Below are positions 25,268 to 33,864 of a stretch of DNA of 64,000 nt, piece after piece. The DNA lies in assembly GCF_900113865.1 (NCBI RefSeq), contig NZ_FOQY01000004.1, forward strand, positions 124,001-188,000. Direction: 5' to 3'. Both the position numbers and the translations under genes were made by a program. How positions within the stretch are numbered: position 1 is the first letter of the stretch; each line of letters opens with the position of its first letter. Origin of the DNA: Streptosporangium canum. GTDB lineage: Bacteria > Actinomycetota > Actinomycetes > Streptosporangiales > Streptosporangiaceae. The notes beneath the pieces were generated by a model, which had not been told where the DNA came from, made no database searches, and saw nothing but the letters and a program-made list of their open reading frames with translations.

Positions 25268-25619
25268 GCTTCTCCCTTCCCCTGAGGTGTGGGGCGCCGG
25301 CTGTGGCGTGTCGAGCCGGGGCGCCCCTCGTCCGATGGACGGTAGTAGAGGATGATGCCCCTAGGGCGACCGTTGTGCCAAATCAGACATTTAGTGCCTT
25401 GAGTGGAGAGATTTCCCCTGAAATCGCTCTGACTTGGCCTATCACCACCACTACGAGGCATCGTTGTCGATGACGATTCCCTCCGGGGAAGGCCGTCGGC
25501 GGACGCCCGGGCCGGCTGCCGCGGAACCCTGGGGGCCGAGAGTCAGCGGGGCGGGCCCATGGACCTTCTACGCGACCGTCACACCGGGCTTCCCGCCCGA
25601 CGGACCTCCGCCACAGCCC
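25268..25619. other. Intergenic region with small operator-like palindrome
   Basis: 352 bases after the BlaI gene and before the coiled-coil protein, both on the minus strand. The middle (25375-25435) is clearly richer in A and T than the surroundings and probably holds the promoter of the coiled-coil protein; GATTTC-CCCT-GAAATC lies at 25410-25425. No gene, and in particular no BlaR1-type partner, is present. Confidence 0.5.
25410..25425. promoter_or_regulatory. Inverted repeat in the AT-rich promoter region
   Basis: GATTTC and GAAATC, perfect 6-bp arms with a four-base spacer, upstream of the coiled-coil cell-wall gene. Confidence 0.3.
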
Positions 25620-25988
25620 TCATGCCCGGCTTCCGGGTGGATAGACCTTCAGGGCGGCCTCGAGCGCGGCGGCCTCCTCCGGGCTGAGGCGCTCCAGGAA
25701 GTGCACCAGCGTGGCCGCCTGGTTGCCGCCCGAGGCGAGCGTGGCGCGCATCAGCTCGGCGGTGTATGCCTCCTTGGTGGCGACCGTCCGGTAGATGTAG
25801 GCCCGGCCGACCGGCTCCCTGCGGAGCAGGCCCTTGGTGTGCAGCTTGTCCATCACCGTCATGACGGTGGTGTAGGCGATCTCCCGCTCGCGGCGGAGAT
25901 CTTCGAGCACGTCCCTGACCGACGCGGGCCGACGGTAGGACCACAGCCGGTCCATGATCGCCGACTCCAGGTCTCCCAGACCACGCAT
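25620..25988 (-). CDS. BlaI/MecI/CopY-family winged-helix repressor
   Basis: 122 residues, the normal size. The DNA-binding part reads LESAIMDRLWSYRRPASVRD then YTTVMTVMDKLHTKGLL with the wing REPVGRAYIYR, and a C-terminal dimerisation helix pair follows (FLERLSPEEAAALEAAL). In most genomes the partner is a membrane M56 peptidase sensor (BlaR1-like); none lies on either side here, so this is an orphan. A CTAC...GTAG inverted repeat near 26025-26043, upstream of the gene, could be an autoregulatory site. Confidence 0.88.
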   Translation of the reverse strand: MRGLGDLESAIMDRLWSYRRPASVRDVLEDLRREREIAYTTVMTVMDKLHTKGLLRREPVGRAYIYRTVATKEAYTAELMRATLASGGNQAATLVHFLERLSPEEAAALEAALKVYPPGSRA

Positions 25989-26201
25989 CGCGCGCGACTC
26001 CCATCTACCTGCCGATCATCTGATGCTACCGGGCGTCGTAGAGACCCGCCATGCCTCGATCGCGCGGACCGCTACGGCGCACCCGCCTCCAGTGGCACCG
26101 CGGCCACCGGCGCCACCGGGCCCACACCGATCGCCCGTAGTAGGTCACATCGCGCCGGGCGGGACCCCTGCCCGGCGCGACCGGCCTCCCTCGGGCCCGC
26201 A

Positions 26202-28154
26202 TCACCTTCCGTCCCCGGTGCCCGCGCCGTCCCCGCCGCCGGTGTCCGGGTGCTCCCCCGACACGGTGTCGCGCAGGCCCTGGACGGCGGAGTTCACCCG
26301 CTCCAGGGTCTCCTCGTCGGCGAGCTCGGGCTTTCTCGGCGTCCGCCCCGCGCGGACGTCGGCCGCGATGTCCTCCAGGGACGTCACCAGAGCCTCGACG
26401 GCGGCGCCCGACGGCGGCGGCGCCCCGTGTTCGGTGCGCGCGACCGTGGCGGCGGTCGCGTCGGCCACCTGTTCCAGCGCGGTCATCGCGGGCATCCAGG
26501 TGGTGATGCGCCGGCTGACCACCCTCGGCTCGGTCACCGCCCGCTGGAAGACCGTCCGCAGGTCGGCGAGGGCGTCATAGGTCCTGCGGCGGAGCAGCGC
26601 CCTGCCGGGGTCGTCCGGGTCGAAGGCGTGCCGGATGTAGTGCGCGGTGGCCGACACCGCGTCGGCGAACCTCGGCCCGACCGGCGCCTCCCAGCTCGCC
26701 GGCCACGGCAGATATCCCAGCAGGAGAACGATCACGCATCCGGCCAGGGTGTCGACCAGCCGGACCTCCGCCAGCATCGGGCCGCCGCGGGTCAGCAGGT
26801 CCACCAGGAGCAGGACCAGCGGAGCCTGGAAGGCCGACATCAGACCCCAGTTGCGTTGCATGCCGTACGGCATGAGCGCCGCGAAGACGGCGATCGGGAC
26901 CAGGAGCGCCGGGCCGTACGGCACCGTGAGGAGCACCACGGTGCCGATCAGCGTGCCCGCGAGCGTCCCGAGCGCGCGCTGCACGGCACGCGCGAACACC
27001 GACCCGAAGTCGGGCTTGAGCACCAGCGCGACGGTCAGCATCACCCAGTAGGACCGCTCGAACCAGCCGAACTCGCTCACCGCGCCGGCGACGCCCATGC
27101 AGAGCGAGAGCCGGACCGTGTAGACGCGGGTGAGGTGCCCGTACCACATCTTCTCCCACAGTTCCCGGAGCCGCCAGCGGTACCCGACCGGCTCGTAGGG
27201 CACCTGGTCGGCCGCGATGTCACCGCCGGAGACCAGCTCGACCGCCCCCCGCGCGCCGGAGTGCAGGGCGCGCAGGGCCGGTGAGTCGCACGCGTGCCGC
27301 AGCGCGTGCGGCTCCGGCCCGCCGGCGAGGGAGTCGGCGACCTCCTCCACGGCGGCCGCCAGGTCCCCGGGCGGCTCGCGTTCCTCCTGGCACAGCGAGA
27401 TCAGCGCGTTGCGGATCAGCGAGGACTGGTTCAGCAGGGCGACCAGGCGGGTGCGCTCGGGATCCGTCCCCGCCGCCGCGGAGCGGGCGCTGAGCACGGT
27501 GTCGTAGCCGTTCTTGAGCGCGGTGTCGAACGCCGTCAGGGTGCCGAGGCCGCGGTCGGCGAACAGCCGGGTGAGGGCGCGGTAGACCGCGATGACCGCG
27601 GCCTCCTCGGCGGCCCGGGGATGCGCCGGCCAGTGGACGAGCGCCAGCGCGAGGGCCCACAGCGCGCCCAGCAGAAACATCAGCGCGTGCGGGCCGGGCG
27701 GTCCCGGCAGCGGTATGCCGGTGCCGAGCACGGTCATCACGAGCAGCTGGAGCCCTGCCGCCGAACCCGCGCCTCCGCCCGTGCTGAGCAGCGCGGACAC
27801 CAGCGAGACGGCCACCACGACCAGTACGGTCCACCAGCCGTGGCCGCGGGTCAGGGCGCCGGTGAGGTATCCCAGCGCGCCGGCGGAGCCGGCCGAGCTC
27901 ATCAGGATGATCCTGGCCCGGTAGGACCCGCCCCGGTCGGCCATGGCGGTGGACATGGCTCCCATGGCGGGCAGCAGGCCGAGCGCGATCTGCCCGGCGG
28001 CGAGCCCCACGAGGAGCGGGGTGGTCACGGCCACGGCCATGCGCAGCATCGGCTCCCAGCGCAGCGCCGCCGGCGCCGGCCGTACCGTCTCCACCAGCCA
28101 GCCCGGGGCGGCGTCGGTCAGCCGGTCGGCGGCCCGCCGGAAGAACGGTGACAT
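26202..28154 (-). CDS. FUSC-family (YccS/aromatic acid exporter-like) membrane protein
   Basis: 650 residues with two blocks of membrane helices: residues about 30-180 (MAVAVTTPLLVGLAAGQIAL, GALWALALALVHWPAHP) and about 350-480 (SYWVMLTVALVLKPDFGS, GTLAGTLIGTVVLLTVPYGP), separated and followed by cytoplasmic helical regions. LKPDFGSVFARAVQRALGT is the hallmark of the fusaric-acid-resistance superfamily. It is expected to export aromatic carboxylates or similar compounds. It stands alone, divergent from the beta-propeller gene. Confidence 0.87.
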   Translation of the reverse strand: MSPFFRRAADRLTDAAPGWLVETVRPAPAALRWEPMLRMAVAVTTPLLVGLAAGQIALGLLPAMGAMSTAMADRGGSYRARIILMSSAGSAGALGYLTGALTRGHGWWTVLVVVAVSLVSALLSTGGGAGSAAGLQLLVMTVLGTGIPLPGPPGPHALMFLLGALWALALALVHWPAHPRAAEEAAVIAVYRALTRLFADRGLGTLTAFDTALKNGYDTVLSARSAAAGTDPERTRLVALLNQSSLIRNALISLCQEEREPPGDLAAAVEEVADSLAGGPEPHALRHACDSPALRALHSGARGAVELVSGGDIAADQVPYEPVGYRWRLRELWEKMWYGHLTRVYTVRLSLCMGVAGAVSEFGWFERSYWVMLTVALVLKPDFGSVFARAVQRALGTLAGTLIGTVVLLTVPYGPALLVPIAVFAALMPYGMQRNWGLMSAFQAPLVLLLVDLLTRGGPMLAEVRLVDTLAGCVIVLLLGYLPWPASWEAPVGPRFADAVSATAHYIRHAFDPDDPGRALLRRRTYDALADLRTVFQRAVTEPRVVSRRITTWMPAMTALEQVADATAATVARTEHGAPPPSGAAVEALVTSLEDIAADVRAGRTPRKPELADEETLERVNSAVQGLRDTVSGEHPDTGGGDGAGTGDGR

Positions 28155-28533
28155 CGCTGACCGCGCTCAGCGCGCCGGTCCGCCGGGACCGGCCGGTCCG
28201 TCCGCCGGGCCCGGAGCCTCCGGTCCCGTGGTGCTCGCTTCGCCGTTCACGGGCGCTGTCCTACCCGCCCGCCCATCCGGCTTATCCCCGCGTTCACCGA
28301 CGAACATTTGACCGTCCGCCGACCCGGAGCGCCTCCCCCACCCGGTTGTCAGGCGGAGACAATCCCGCCGCGTGAATTGCTGACGCGCCCACAAGCGCCC
28401 GTCCGCGGGCGCCTGTAGCGTTCTCGCCTGAACGGATTCCGGCCGTCGGGGCGGGTGCCCCCTCCCGCTCCGGCGACCGGTCCCGCGGCGCGAGCTCACG
28501 GAAGTGCCCATCGACCGAGAGGACGGCGACACC
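28155..28533. other. Divergent intergenic region
   Basis: 379 bases between the FUSC gene and the beta-propeller gene. A weak TTGTC-N7-GACAA inverted repeat lies at 28346-28362. I see no gene or RNA. Confidence 0.45.
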
Positions 28534-29739
28534 GTGCGCGCACCTTCCCTGAAATCCGTCATGCCGCTCTCCGCGGCCGCCGTCCTGCTGGCGGCCCTCG
28601 TCGGCCCCGCCACCGCCGCCCGGTCGGCGTCCCTGCGGGAGGTGCTCCTGGTGGGCAACGCCCAGGGCGGAACGGTCAGCTTCGTCGACGGCCGCACCTA
28701 CCGCAACCTGGGCTCGTTCGACGCGGTCCCGGATCTCGACGAGCGCCTGAGGGCGATGAACCCGGTCGAGCGCGCCGGATACGAGGCGGTCAACCGGATC
28801 CAGGGATACCGCAAGCTCGTCGACGACATGGCGGTCTCCCCCGACGGGCGCACGCTGTACGTCTCCCGCGGCAACCTGGCGGACGCGGTCGCCTTCGACC
28901 TCGCCGGCCGGAGGATGCTGTGGCGCTACAAGATCGAGGGCTTCAAGGCCGACCACGCGGCGCTCTCCGCCGACGGCAGGCACTTCATCGTGTCGGCGAC
29001 GACGGCCTCCGCGGCGCAGGTGATCGACACCGCCACCGGCCGGCTCGTGACCGACATCCCGACCGGCACCTACCCGCACGCCAACGACTACTCCCCCGAC
29101 GGCAGCCTCCTGTACAACTCCAGCATCGGCGTCACCTCCCTGCCCCGGTCGCTGAACGCGCTCAAAGGCGCCCGGCAGCTCACGGTCGTGGACGGCGCCA
29201 CGCTGAAGGTGATCAGGAGACACACCTTCGAGTACGGCATCCGCCCCGCGGTGTTCACTCCCGACAACCGGACGATGTACGCCCAGTTCTCCTACCTCAA
29301 CGGCTTCGCCGAGGTCGACCTGACCACCGGGAAGATCACCCGGAAGGTGGAGATGCCCTTCAGCGAGGCGGGCGGCAGGCTCGCGGCCGACGACTACCCG
29401 CAGAACTCCGCGCACCACGGCATGGCGATGTCGGCGGACGGCGGCGAGCTCTGCGTGGCCGGCACGATCGACGACTACGTGGCGATCGTCGACCGCCCCG
29501 GGCTGACCACGCGGGGCTACGTGCACTACGACACCGGCAGCCTGCCGTACTGGACGGCCACGGCCGCCGACGGCCGGCACTGTTCGGTGTCGCTCAGCGA
29601 GAAGGACATGATCTCGGTCGTGGACTACGAGACGGCGCGCGAGGTGGCCCGGGTGCCGGTGGGCGACTTCCCCCAGCGTGAGCGGCTGGGACAGGTCTCC
29701 GAGGACGTGATCGGCTCCCTGGACGCCGCCGCGGGATGA
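28534..29739 (+). CDS. Secreted YVTN-type beta-propeller protein
   Basis: 401 residues with a signal peptide (MPLSAAAVLLAALVGPATA). Seven-bladed beta-propeller repeats are seen as recurring DDMAVSPDGRTLYVSRGN, DHAALSADGRHFIVSA, NDYSPDGSLLYNS, RPAVFTPDNRTMYAQ and HHGMAMSADGGELCVAG. GTG at 28534 is the preferred start because it begins just before the signal peptide; GTG at 28504 would add ten residues. Such proteins bind surface ligands or carry lactonase-like activity; the substrate cannot be told. Confidence 0.8.
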   Translation: MRAPSLKSVMPLSAAAVLLAALVGPATAARSASLREVLLVGNAQGGTVSFVDGRTYRNLGSFDAVPDLDERLRAMNPVERAGYEAVNRIQGYRKLVDDMAVSPDGRTLYVSRGNLADAVAFDLAGRRMLWRYKIEGFKADHAALSADGRHFIVSATTASAAQVIDTATGRLVTDIPTGTYPHANDYSPDGSLLYNSSIGVTSLPRSLNALKGARQLTVVDGATLKVIRRHTFEYGIRPAVFTPDNRTMYAQFSYLNGFAEVDLTTGKITRKVEMPFSEAGGRLAADDYPQNSAHHGMAMSADGGELCVAGTIDDYVAIVDRPGLTTRGYVHYDTGSLPYWTATAADGRHCSVSLSEKDMISVVDYETAREVARVPVGDFPQRERLGQVSEDVIGSLDAAAG

Positions 29740-29895
29740 CGGGCGGTCCGCACCGGACGTTTTCACGCGGCGGCGGGGACACCTCGGAGACCTTTCCGAG
29801 GAGGCATTCGCCGTAGGTGCCGGTGAAGGCGCGAGGGGGAAGAGGCCGGGGCCGTGCAGCGGCAGCCGGGCCGGCTCCGGGAGCCGGGCCCGCCG

Positions 29896-31089
29896 TCAGG
29901 ACGTGACGGCCTCCAGGACGGTCGCGTTGGCCAGGCCGCCGGCCTCGCACATGGTCTGCAGCGCGTAGCGGGCGCCGCGCTGGTGCATGGCGTTGACGAG
30001 GGTGGTCATCAGGCGGGTCCCGCTGGCGCCGAGGGGGTGGCCCAGCGCGATGGCGCCGCCGTTGACGTTGACCTTGGCCGGGTCGGCGCCGGTCTCCCGC
30101 AGCCAGGCCAGCACGACGCAGGCGAAGGCCTCGTTGACCTCGAACAGGTCGATGTCGTCCAGCCGCAGCCCGGCCCGGCGCAGCACCTTCTCCGTGGCCG
30201 GGATGATGCCGGTCAGCATGGTCAGCGGATCGGAGCCGGTCACCGCGAAACTGTGCAGCCGCGCCTTCGGGCGCAGTCCGAGCCGGGCCGCGGTCTCGCC
30301 GGAGGCGATCAGCACGGCGGACGCGCCGTCGTTGATCGGGCTGGCGTTGCCCGCGGTCACCGACCAGTCGATCTGCGGGAAGCGCTCGGCGTAGGCGGGG
30401 TCGGCGTAGGCGGGGCGGAGCCCGGCGAGGATCTCGGGGGTGGTGCCCGGCCGTACGGACTCGTCGGCGGTCACCGTGCCCGCGTCCGTCGCGACGGGCG
30501 CGAGCTCGGCGTCGAACAGGCCGTCCGCGTGCGCCCGGGCGGCGCGCCGGTGCGAGGAGGCGGCGAAGACGTCCATCTCCTCCCTGCCGATCGACCACTT
30601 GGCCGCGACGAGCTCGGCGCTGATGCCCTGGGGGACGAGCCCCTCGGGGTAGCGGGCCGCCAGCCCCGGGCCGAAGGGGTCGGCGCCCGGCGGCACGTTG
30701 GACCACATCGGCACCCGGCTCATCGACTCGATCCCGCAGGCCACGACCAGGTCGTACGCCCCCGAGAGCACGCCCTGGGCGGCGAAGTGGACGGCCTGCT
30801 GGGAGGAGCCGCACTGGCGGTCGACGGTGGTCGCCGGGACGGACTCCGGGAAACCGGCCGACAGCCAGGCGTAGCGGGTGGTGTTCATCGCCTGCTCGCC
30901 CACCTGGTCGACGCAGCCGCCGATCACGTCGTCGACGAGTGCCGGGTCGACGCCGGAGCGGCCGACGAGAGTGCGCAGGGTGTGGGCGAGGAGGTCGACC
31001 GGGTGCACGCCGGCGAGCGCGCCGCCGGGCTTCCCCTTCCCGATCGGCGTCCGTACGGCCTCCACGATGACGGCGTCGCGCATGTCCAT
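29896..31089 (-). CDS. Thiolase (acetyl-CoA C-acyltransferase)
   Basis: 397 residues. The nucleophile is in VDRQCGSSQQA (Cys near residue 90). The other active-site blocks are NEAF, GGAIALGHPLGASGTR (His) and TMCEAGGLANA (second Cys). The form resembles FadA-type degradative thiolases of actinobacteria. It cleaves 3-ketoacyl-CoA with CoA in fatty-acid or steroid side-chain oxidation, or condenses acyl-CoAs in reverse. Divergent from an HxlR regulator across 104 bases, with an operator-like palindrome between them. No other beta-oxidation genes are adjacent. Confidence 0.93.
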   Translation of the reverse strand: MDMRDAVIVEAVRTPIGKGKPGGALAGVHPVDLLAHTLRTLVGRSGVDPALVDDVIGGCVDQVGEQAMNTTRYAWLSAGFPESVPATTVDRQCGSSQQAVHFAAQGVLSGAYDLVVACGIESMSRVPMWSNVPPGADPFGPGLAARYPEGLVPQGISAELVAAKWSIGREEMDVFAASSHRRAARAHADGLFDAELAPVATDAGTVTADESVRPGTTPEILAGLRPAYADPAYAERFPQIDWSVTAGNASPINDGASAVLIASGETAARLGLRPKARLHSFAVTGSDPLTMLTGIIPATEKVLRRAGLRLDDIDLFEVNEAFACVVLAWLRETGADPAKVNVNGGAIALGHPLGASGTRLMTTLVNAMHQRGARYALQTMCEAGGLANATVLEAVTS

Positions 31090-31110
31090 CGGCTCCTCGG
31101 GTCGGCCAGT

Positions 31111-31124
31111 CAGTTGGAAAACTG
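31111..31124. promoter_or_regulatory. Operator-like palindrome between thiolase and HxlR genes
   Basis: CAGTT-GGAA-AACTG, perfect 5-bp arms, in an AT-richer region that must hold both divergent promoters. A second half-site-like AGTTGGAT follows at about 31143-31150. Probable HxlR binding site. Confidence 0.5.
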
Positions 31125-31193
31125 GACGAACTATAACCCGGTGAGTTGGATAAGCAAATGCACTGTCCTGACGCGCTGTCCTAAACTGGGCGG

Positions 31194-31649
31194 ATGCACG
31201 ACCCCCGTCCCTGCTCGATCGCCGACGCGCTCGGCGTGATCGGCGAGAAGTACTCCCTGCTGGTGCTCCGCGAGGCCTTCTGGGGGGTCCGGCGCTTCGA
31301 CGCCATGGTCCGCAACATCGGGGCTCCGCGCGACATCCTGGCCACGCGCCTGCGTGCCCTCGTCGAGGCGGGCGTGCTGGAGAAGGTCCCCTACAGCGAG
31401 CGTCCGCCCCGCTCCGAATACCACCTCACCGACGCGGGCCGGGAGCTGCGGCCGGTGCTGCTCACCCTGATGAGCTGGGGCGACCGGCATCTCACCGAGC
31501 GCCCGTCGGTGGTGTTCCGGCACTCCTGCGGGAGCGATCTCGACCCGGTGGTGGTCTGCCGCGCCTGCGGCGAGGAGGTGACGGAGACCGCGCTCACCGC
31601 CCGTTTCCAGGTCCCGGGCTGGGGCCCCTCGGGGGCCCTGCCCGCCTGA
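31194..31649 (+). CDS. HxlR-family winged-helix regulator
   Basis: 151 residues. The HxlR core is clear: CSIADALGVIGEKYSLLVLR with the family's N-terminal Cys, RFDAMVRNIGAPRDILATRL and the wing YHLTDAGRELRPVLLTLM. The C-terminal extension carries cysteines (RHSCGSD, VCRACGEE) that could bind a metal or sense redox change. It probably represses or activates the divergent thiolase gene and its own promoter. Confidence 0.9.
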   Translation: MHDPRPCSIADALGVIGEKYSLLVLREAFWGVRRFDAMVRNIGAPRDILATRLRALVEAGVLEKVPYSERPPRSEYHLTDAGRELRPVLLTLMSWGDRHLTERPSVVFRHSCGSDLDPVVVCRACGEEVTETALTARFQVPGWGPSGALPA

Positions 31650-31746
31650 GACCCGCTCACCACGTGCTTGGTGTGCCGCACCGCGTCGCCAGGGGTCACG
31701 CGGACTCCCATCCCCGGCGCGTCGGAGAACCCGGCCCTTCGCTCGC

Positions 31747-32367
31747 CTACTCGAAGAGGGACGGGTCGCCGGTGCCCCGGCGGAGGATCTCAGGCTCTCC
31801 CTGCGAGAAGTCGACGACCGTCGTCGGGGTGGCGCCGCACTCGCCGGAGTCGATGACGGCGTCCACCACGTGGTCGAGCCTCTCCTTGATCTCCCAGCCC
31901 TGCGTCAACGGCTCGGTCTCGTCGGGCAGCAGCAGGGTGCTCGACAGCAGCGGTTCGCCGAGCTCGGCCAGCAGCGCCTGCGTGACGACGTGATCGGGGA
32001 TCCGGACGCCGACCGTCTTCTTCCGGGGATGCAGCAACCGCCGCGGCACCTCCTTGGTCGCGGGCAGGATGAACGTGTAACCGCCGGGGGTCGCCGCCTT
32101 GACCGACCGGAACAGCGCATTGCTCACATGAACGAACTGGCCGAACTGGGCGAAGTCCCTGCAGACCAGCGTGAAATGGTGGTCACTTCCGAGTTTGCGG
32201 ATCTCTCTGATCCGGTCGATGCCCTCCTTGTTGCCCAGCCGGCACCCCAGCGCGTAGCACGAGTCCGTCGGGTACGCGATCAGCCCGTCCGCGTGCAGAA
32301 GCTCGACTATCTGGCTGATCAGCCGGGGCTGCGGGCTGTCCGGATGCACATCGAAATACTTCGCCAC
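31747..32367 (-). CDS. Sua5/YciO/YrdC-family protein (threonylcarbamoyl-AMP synthase-like)
   Basis: 206 residues, the length of the YciO branch. The nucleotide-binding KxR/SxN-type core reads LIAYPTDSCYALGCRLGN, RIREIRKLGSDHHFTLVCRD and PRRLLHPRKKTVGVRIPDH. YrdC/Sua5 proteins make threonylcarbamoyl-AMP for tRNA t6A37; YciO members keep the fold, but their role is less certain. The start is GTG at 32367 (MAKYFDVHP); the open frame continues upstream through the divergent NAD synthetase and is not coding there. Cytoplasmic. Confidence 0.88.
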   Translation of the reverse strand: MAKYFDVHPDSPQPRLISQIVELLHADGLIAYPTDSCYALGCRLGNKEGIDRIREIRKLGSDHHFTLVCRDFAQFGQFVHVSNALFRSVKAATPGGYTFILPATKEVPRRLLHPRKKTVGVRIPDHVVTQALLAELGEPLLSSTLLLPDETEPLTQGWEIKERLDHVVDAVIDSGECGATPTTVVDFSQGEPEILRRGTGDPSLFE

Positions 32368-32637
32368 ACCTTGGATCTTAGAAGGGGGCGCTCCACCGCG
32401 TGGCACGCGCCCCGCGGACGCCGGGTGCGGTGAGGCGTCCGCCGGGGCGGCGGTGGACTCGGCGGCACCGCGGCGGATGAGGACCTGAACCGACGCGCTC
32501 GGCTCGCTCCCCGCGAGGACCTGAGCCGACGTGCTCGACTCGCTCCCCGTAGAGTGCCTCCGTCCCCCGCACGCGCCTGTGGCCCCGGCCCGGCGGCGCG
32601 TGCCGCCCCCGCCCACGGGCCCGACCGAGGAGTAACC

Positions 32638-33468
32638 GTGACCGAGCCGGCGTCCACATCCCTGCAGCAGGAGATCGCCCGGGATCTCCAGGTGAGCGCG
32701 TCCTTCGACGTACGGCAGGAGATCGAGCGCCGGGTGGCCTTCCTCACCGACCAGCTGACCTCCGCCGGCCTGCGCTCGCTGGTGCTGGGCATCAGCGGCG
32801 GTGTGGACTCCACGACCGCGGGCCGGCTGTGCCAACTCGCGGTCGAGCGGGTCCGCGCCGCCGGGCGGGAGTCGACGTTCTTCGCGATGCGGCTGCCGTA
32901 CGGCGCCCAGGCTGACGAGAAGGACGCGCGGCTGGCGCTGGAGTTCATCCGGCCCGACCGGGTCCTGACCGTCGACGTGAAGCCCGCCAGCGACGCCGCG
33001 CTGGAGGCGCTGCTGGCCGGCGGCATGGTCTTCCGCGACGCGCACCACCAGGACTTCGCGCACGGCAACATCAAGGCCAGGCAGCGCATGATCGCTCAGT
33101 ACACGGTGGCGGGCGCGCACGAAGGGCTGGTCGTGGGCACCGACCACGCCGCCGAGGCGATCTCCGGCTTCTTCACCAAGTTCGGCGACGGCGCGGCCGA
33201 CGTGGTCCCGCTCACCGGCCTCACCAAGCGGCGCGTGCGGGCCGTGGCGCAGGCTCTGGGCGCGCCGTCCGCACTGGTCCGGAAGATCCCGACCGCGGAC
33301 CTGGAGACGCTGAACCCGGGCAGGCCCGACGAGGAGGCGCTCGGCGTCACCTACGACGACATCGACGACCTTCTGGAGGGCAAGCCGGTCGACGGGGCCG
33401 CCCTCGAGGCCATCGTCCGCCGCTACCGGCTCACCGAGCACAAGCGGCGGCCGCCGATCGCCCCCTGA
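32638..33468 (+). CDS. nadE: NH3-dependent NAD+ synthetase
   Basis: 276 residues, matching the short ammonia-dependent type without a glutaminase domain. The PP-loop SGGVDS lies near residue 52. Other conserved parts are FFAMRLPYGAQADEKDARLA, HGNIKARQRMIAQY, VVGTDHAAEAISGFFTKFGD (deamido-NAD site) and KIPTADLETLNPGRPDEEAL. It amidates nicotinic acid adenine dinucleotide with ATP. GTG at 32638 is the start. A 51-bp tandem duplication includes its stop codon. Confidence 0.95.
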   Translation: MTEPASTSLQQEIARDLQVSASFDVRQEIERRVAFLTDQLTSAGLRSLVLGISGGVDSTTAGRLCQLAVERVRAAGRESTFFAMRLPYGAQADEKDARLALEFIRPDRVLTVDVKPASDAALEALLAGGMVFRDAHHQDFAHGNIKARQRMIAQYTVAGAHEGLVVGTDHAAEAISGFFTKFGDGAADVVPLTGLTKRRVRAVAQALGAPSALVRKIPTADLETLNPGRPDEEALGVTYDDIDDLLEGKPVDGAALEAIVRRYRLTEHKRRPPIAP

Positions 33469-33559
33469 GCCGGTCCCTCGTCAGCCGGGTCCCGAGCCGG
33501 ACGACCTGTCGCCCCCTGAGCCGGTCCCTCGTCAGCCCGGCCCCGAGCCGGACGGCCTG
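33458..33559 (+). repeat. 51-bp tandem duplication across the nadE stop
   Basis: Units at 33458-33508 and 33509-33559 match at all but about three positions. The first unit contains the last codons and the stop of nadE; the second carries a stop-like copy in the same context. Confidence 0.9.
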
Positions 33560-33864
33560 GTCCTCCACGGCGATCTCCGCGGCCGCCGCCGGGCGGGGAG
33601 ACCGGGCAGCGGGGACGGTCGCGTGACCTGGGCGGGCGCGGGGACGGTGTGTCGACTGCCACCTGCGGCGTAGCGGCGTCCTCGGTCGCACGGAGGAGTG
33701 CCACCGGCCGCATGGAGGAGTGGTTTCGACCTTCCGGCCGATGGAAAACGCGCCGGGAGCGAGGACTCTGGAGTGAGCGCCCGGGGTCCGGAACCCGACC
33801 GGAGTTCCCGCCCCGGCACGCGTCGGAGCCCACGGGTGGTCCCGTGGAGAACAGGGGGCGGGTT
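33560..33864. other. Non-coding stretch before the copper monooxygenase gene
   Basis: 305 bases. An open frame continues upstream from the lipoprotein gene, but the sequence before the signal peptide shows no domain. No RNA or repeat is recognised beyond the duplication ending at 33559. Confidence 0.4.

Noticed and set aside
25268-25430. c-di-AMP (ydaO-type) riboswitch before the cell-wall hydrolase gene
   Set aside because: Such leaders are common before actinobacterial cell-wall hydrolases, but the expected core motifs are missing on the minus strand.
31747-33441. 564-residue fusion protein on the minus strand ending in the Sua5-like domain
   Set aside because: The upstream part overlaps nadE on the other strand and has shadow composition; the family's own start is at 32367.
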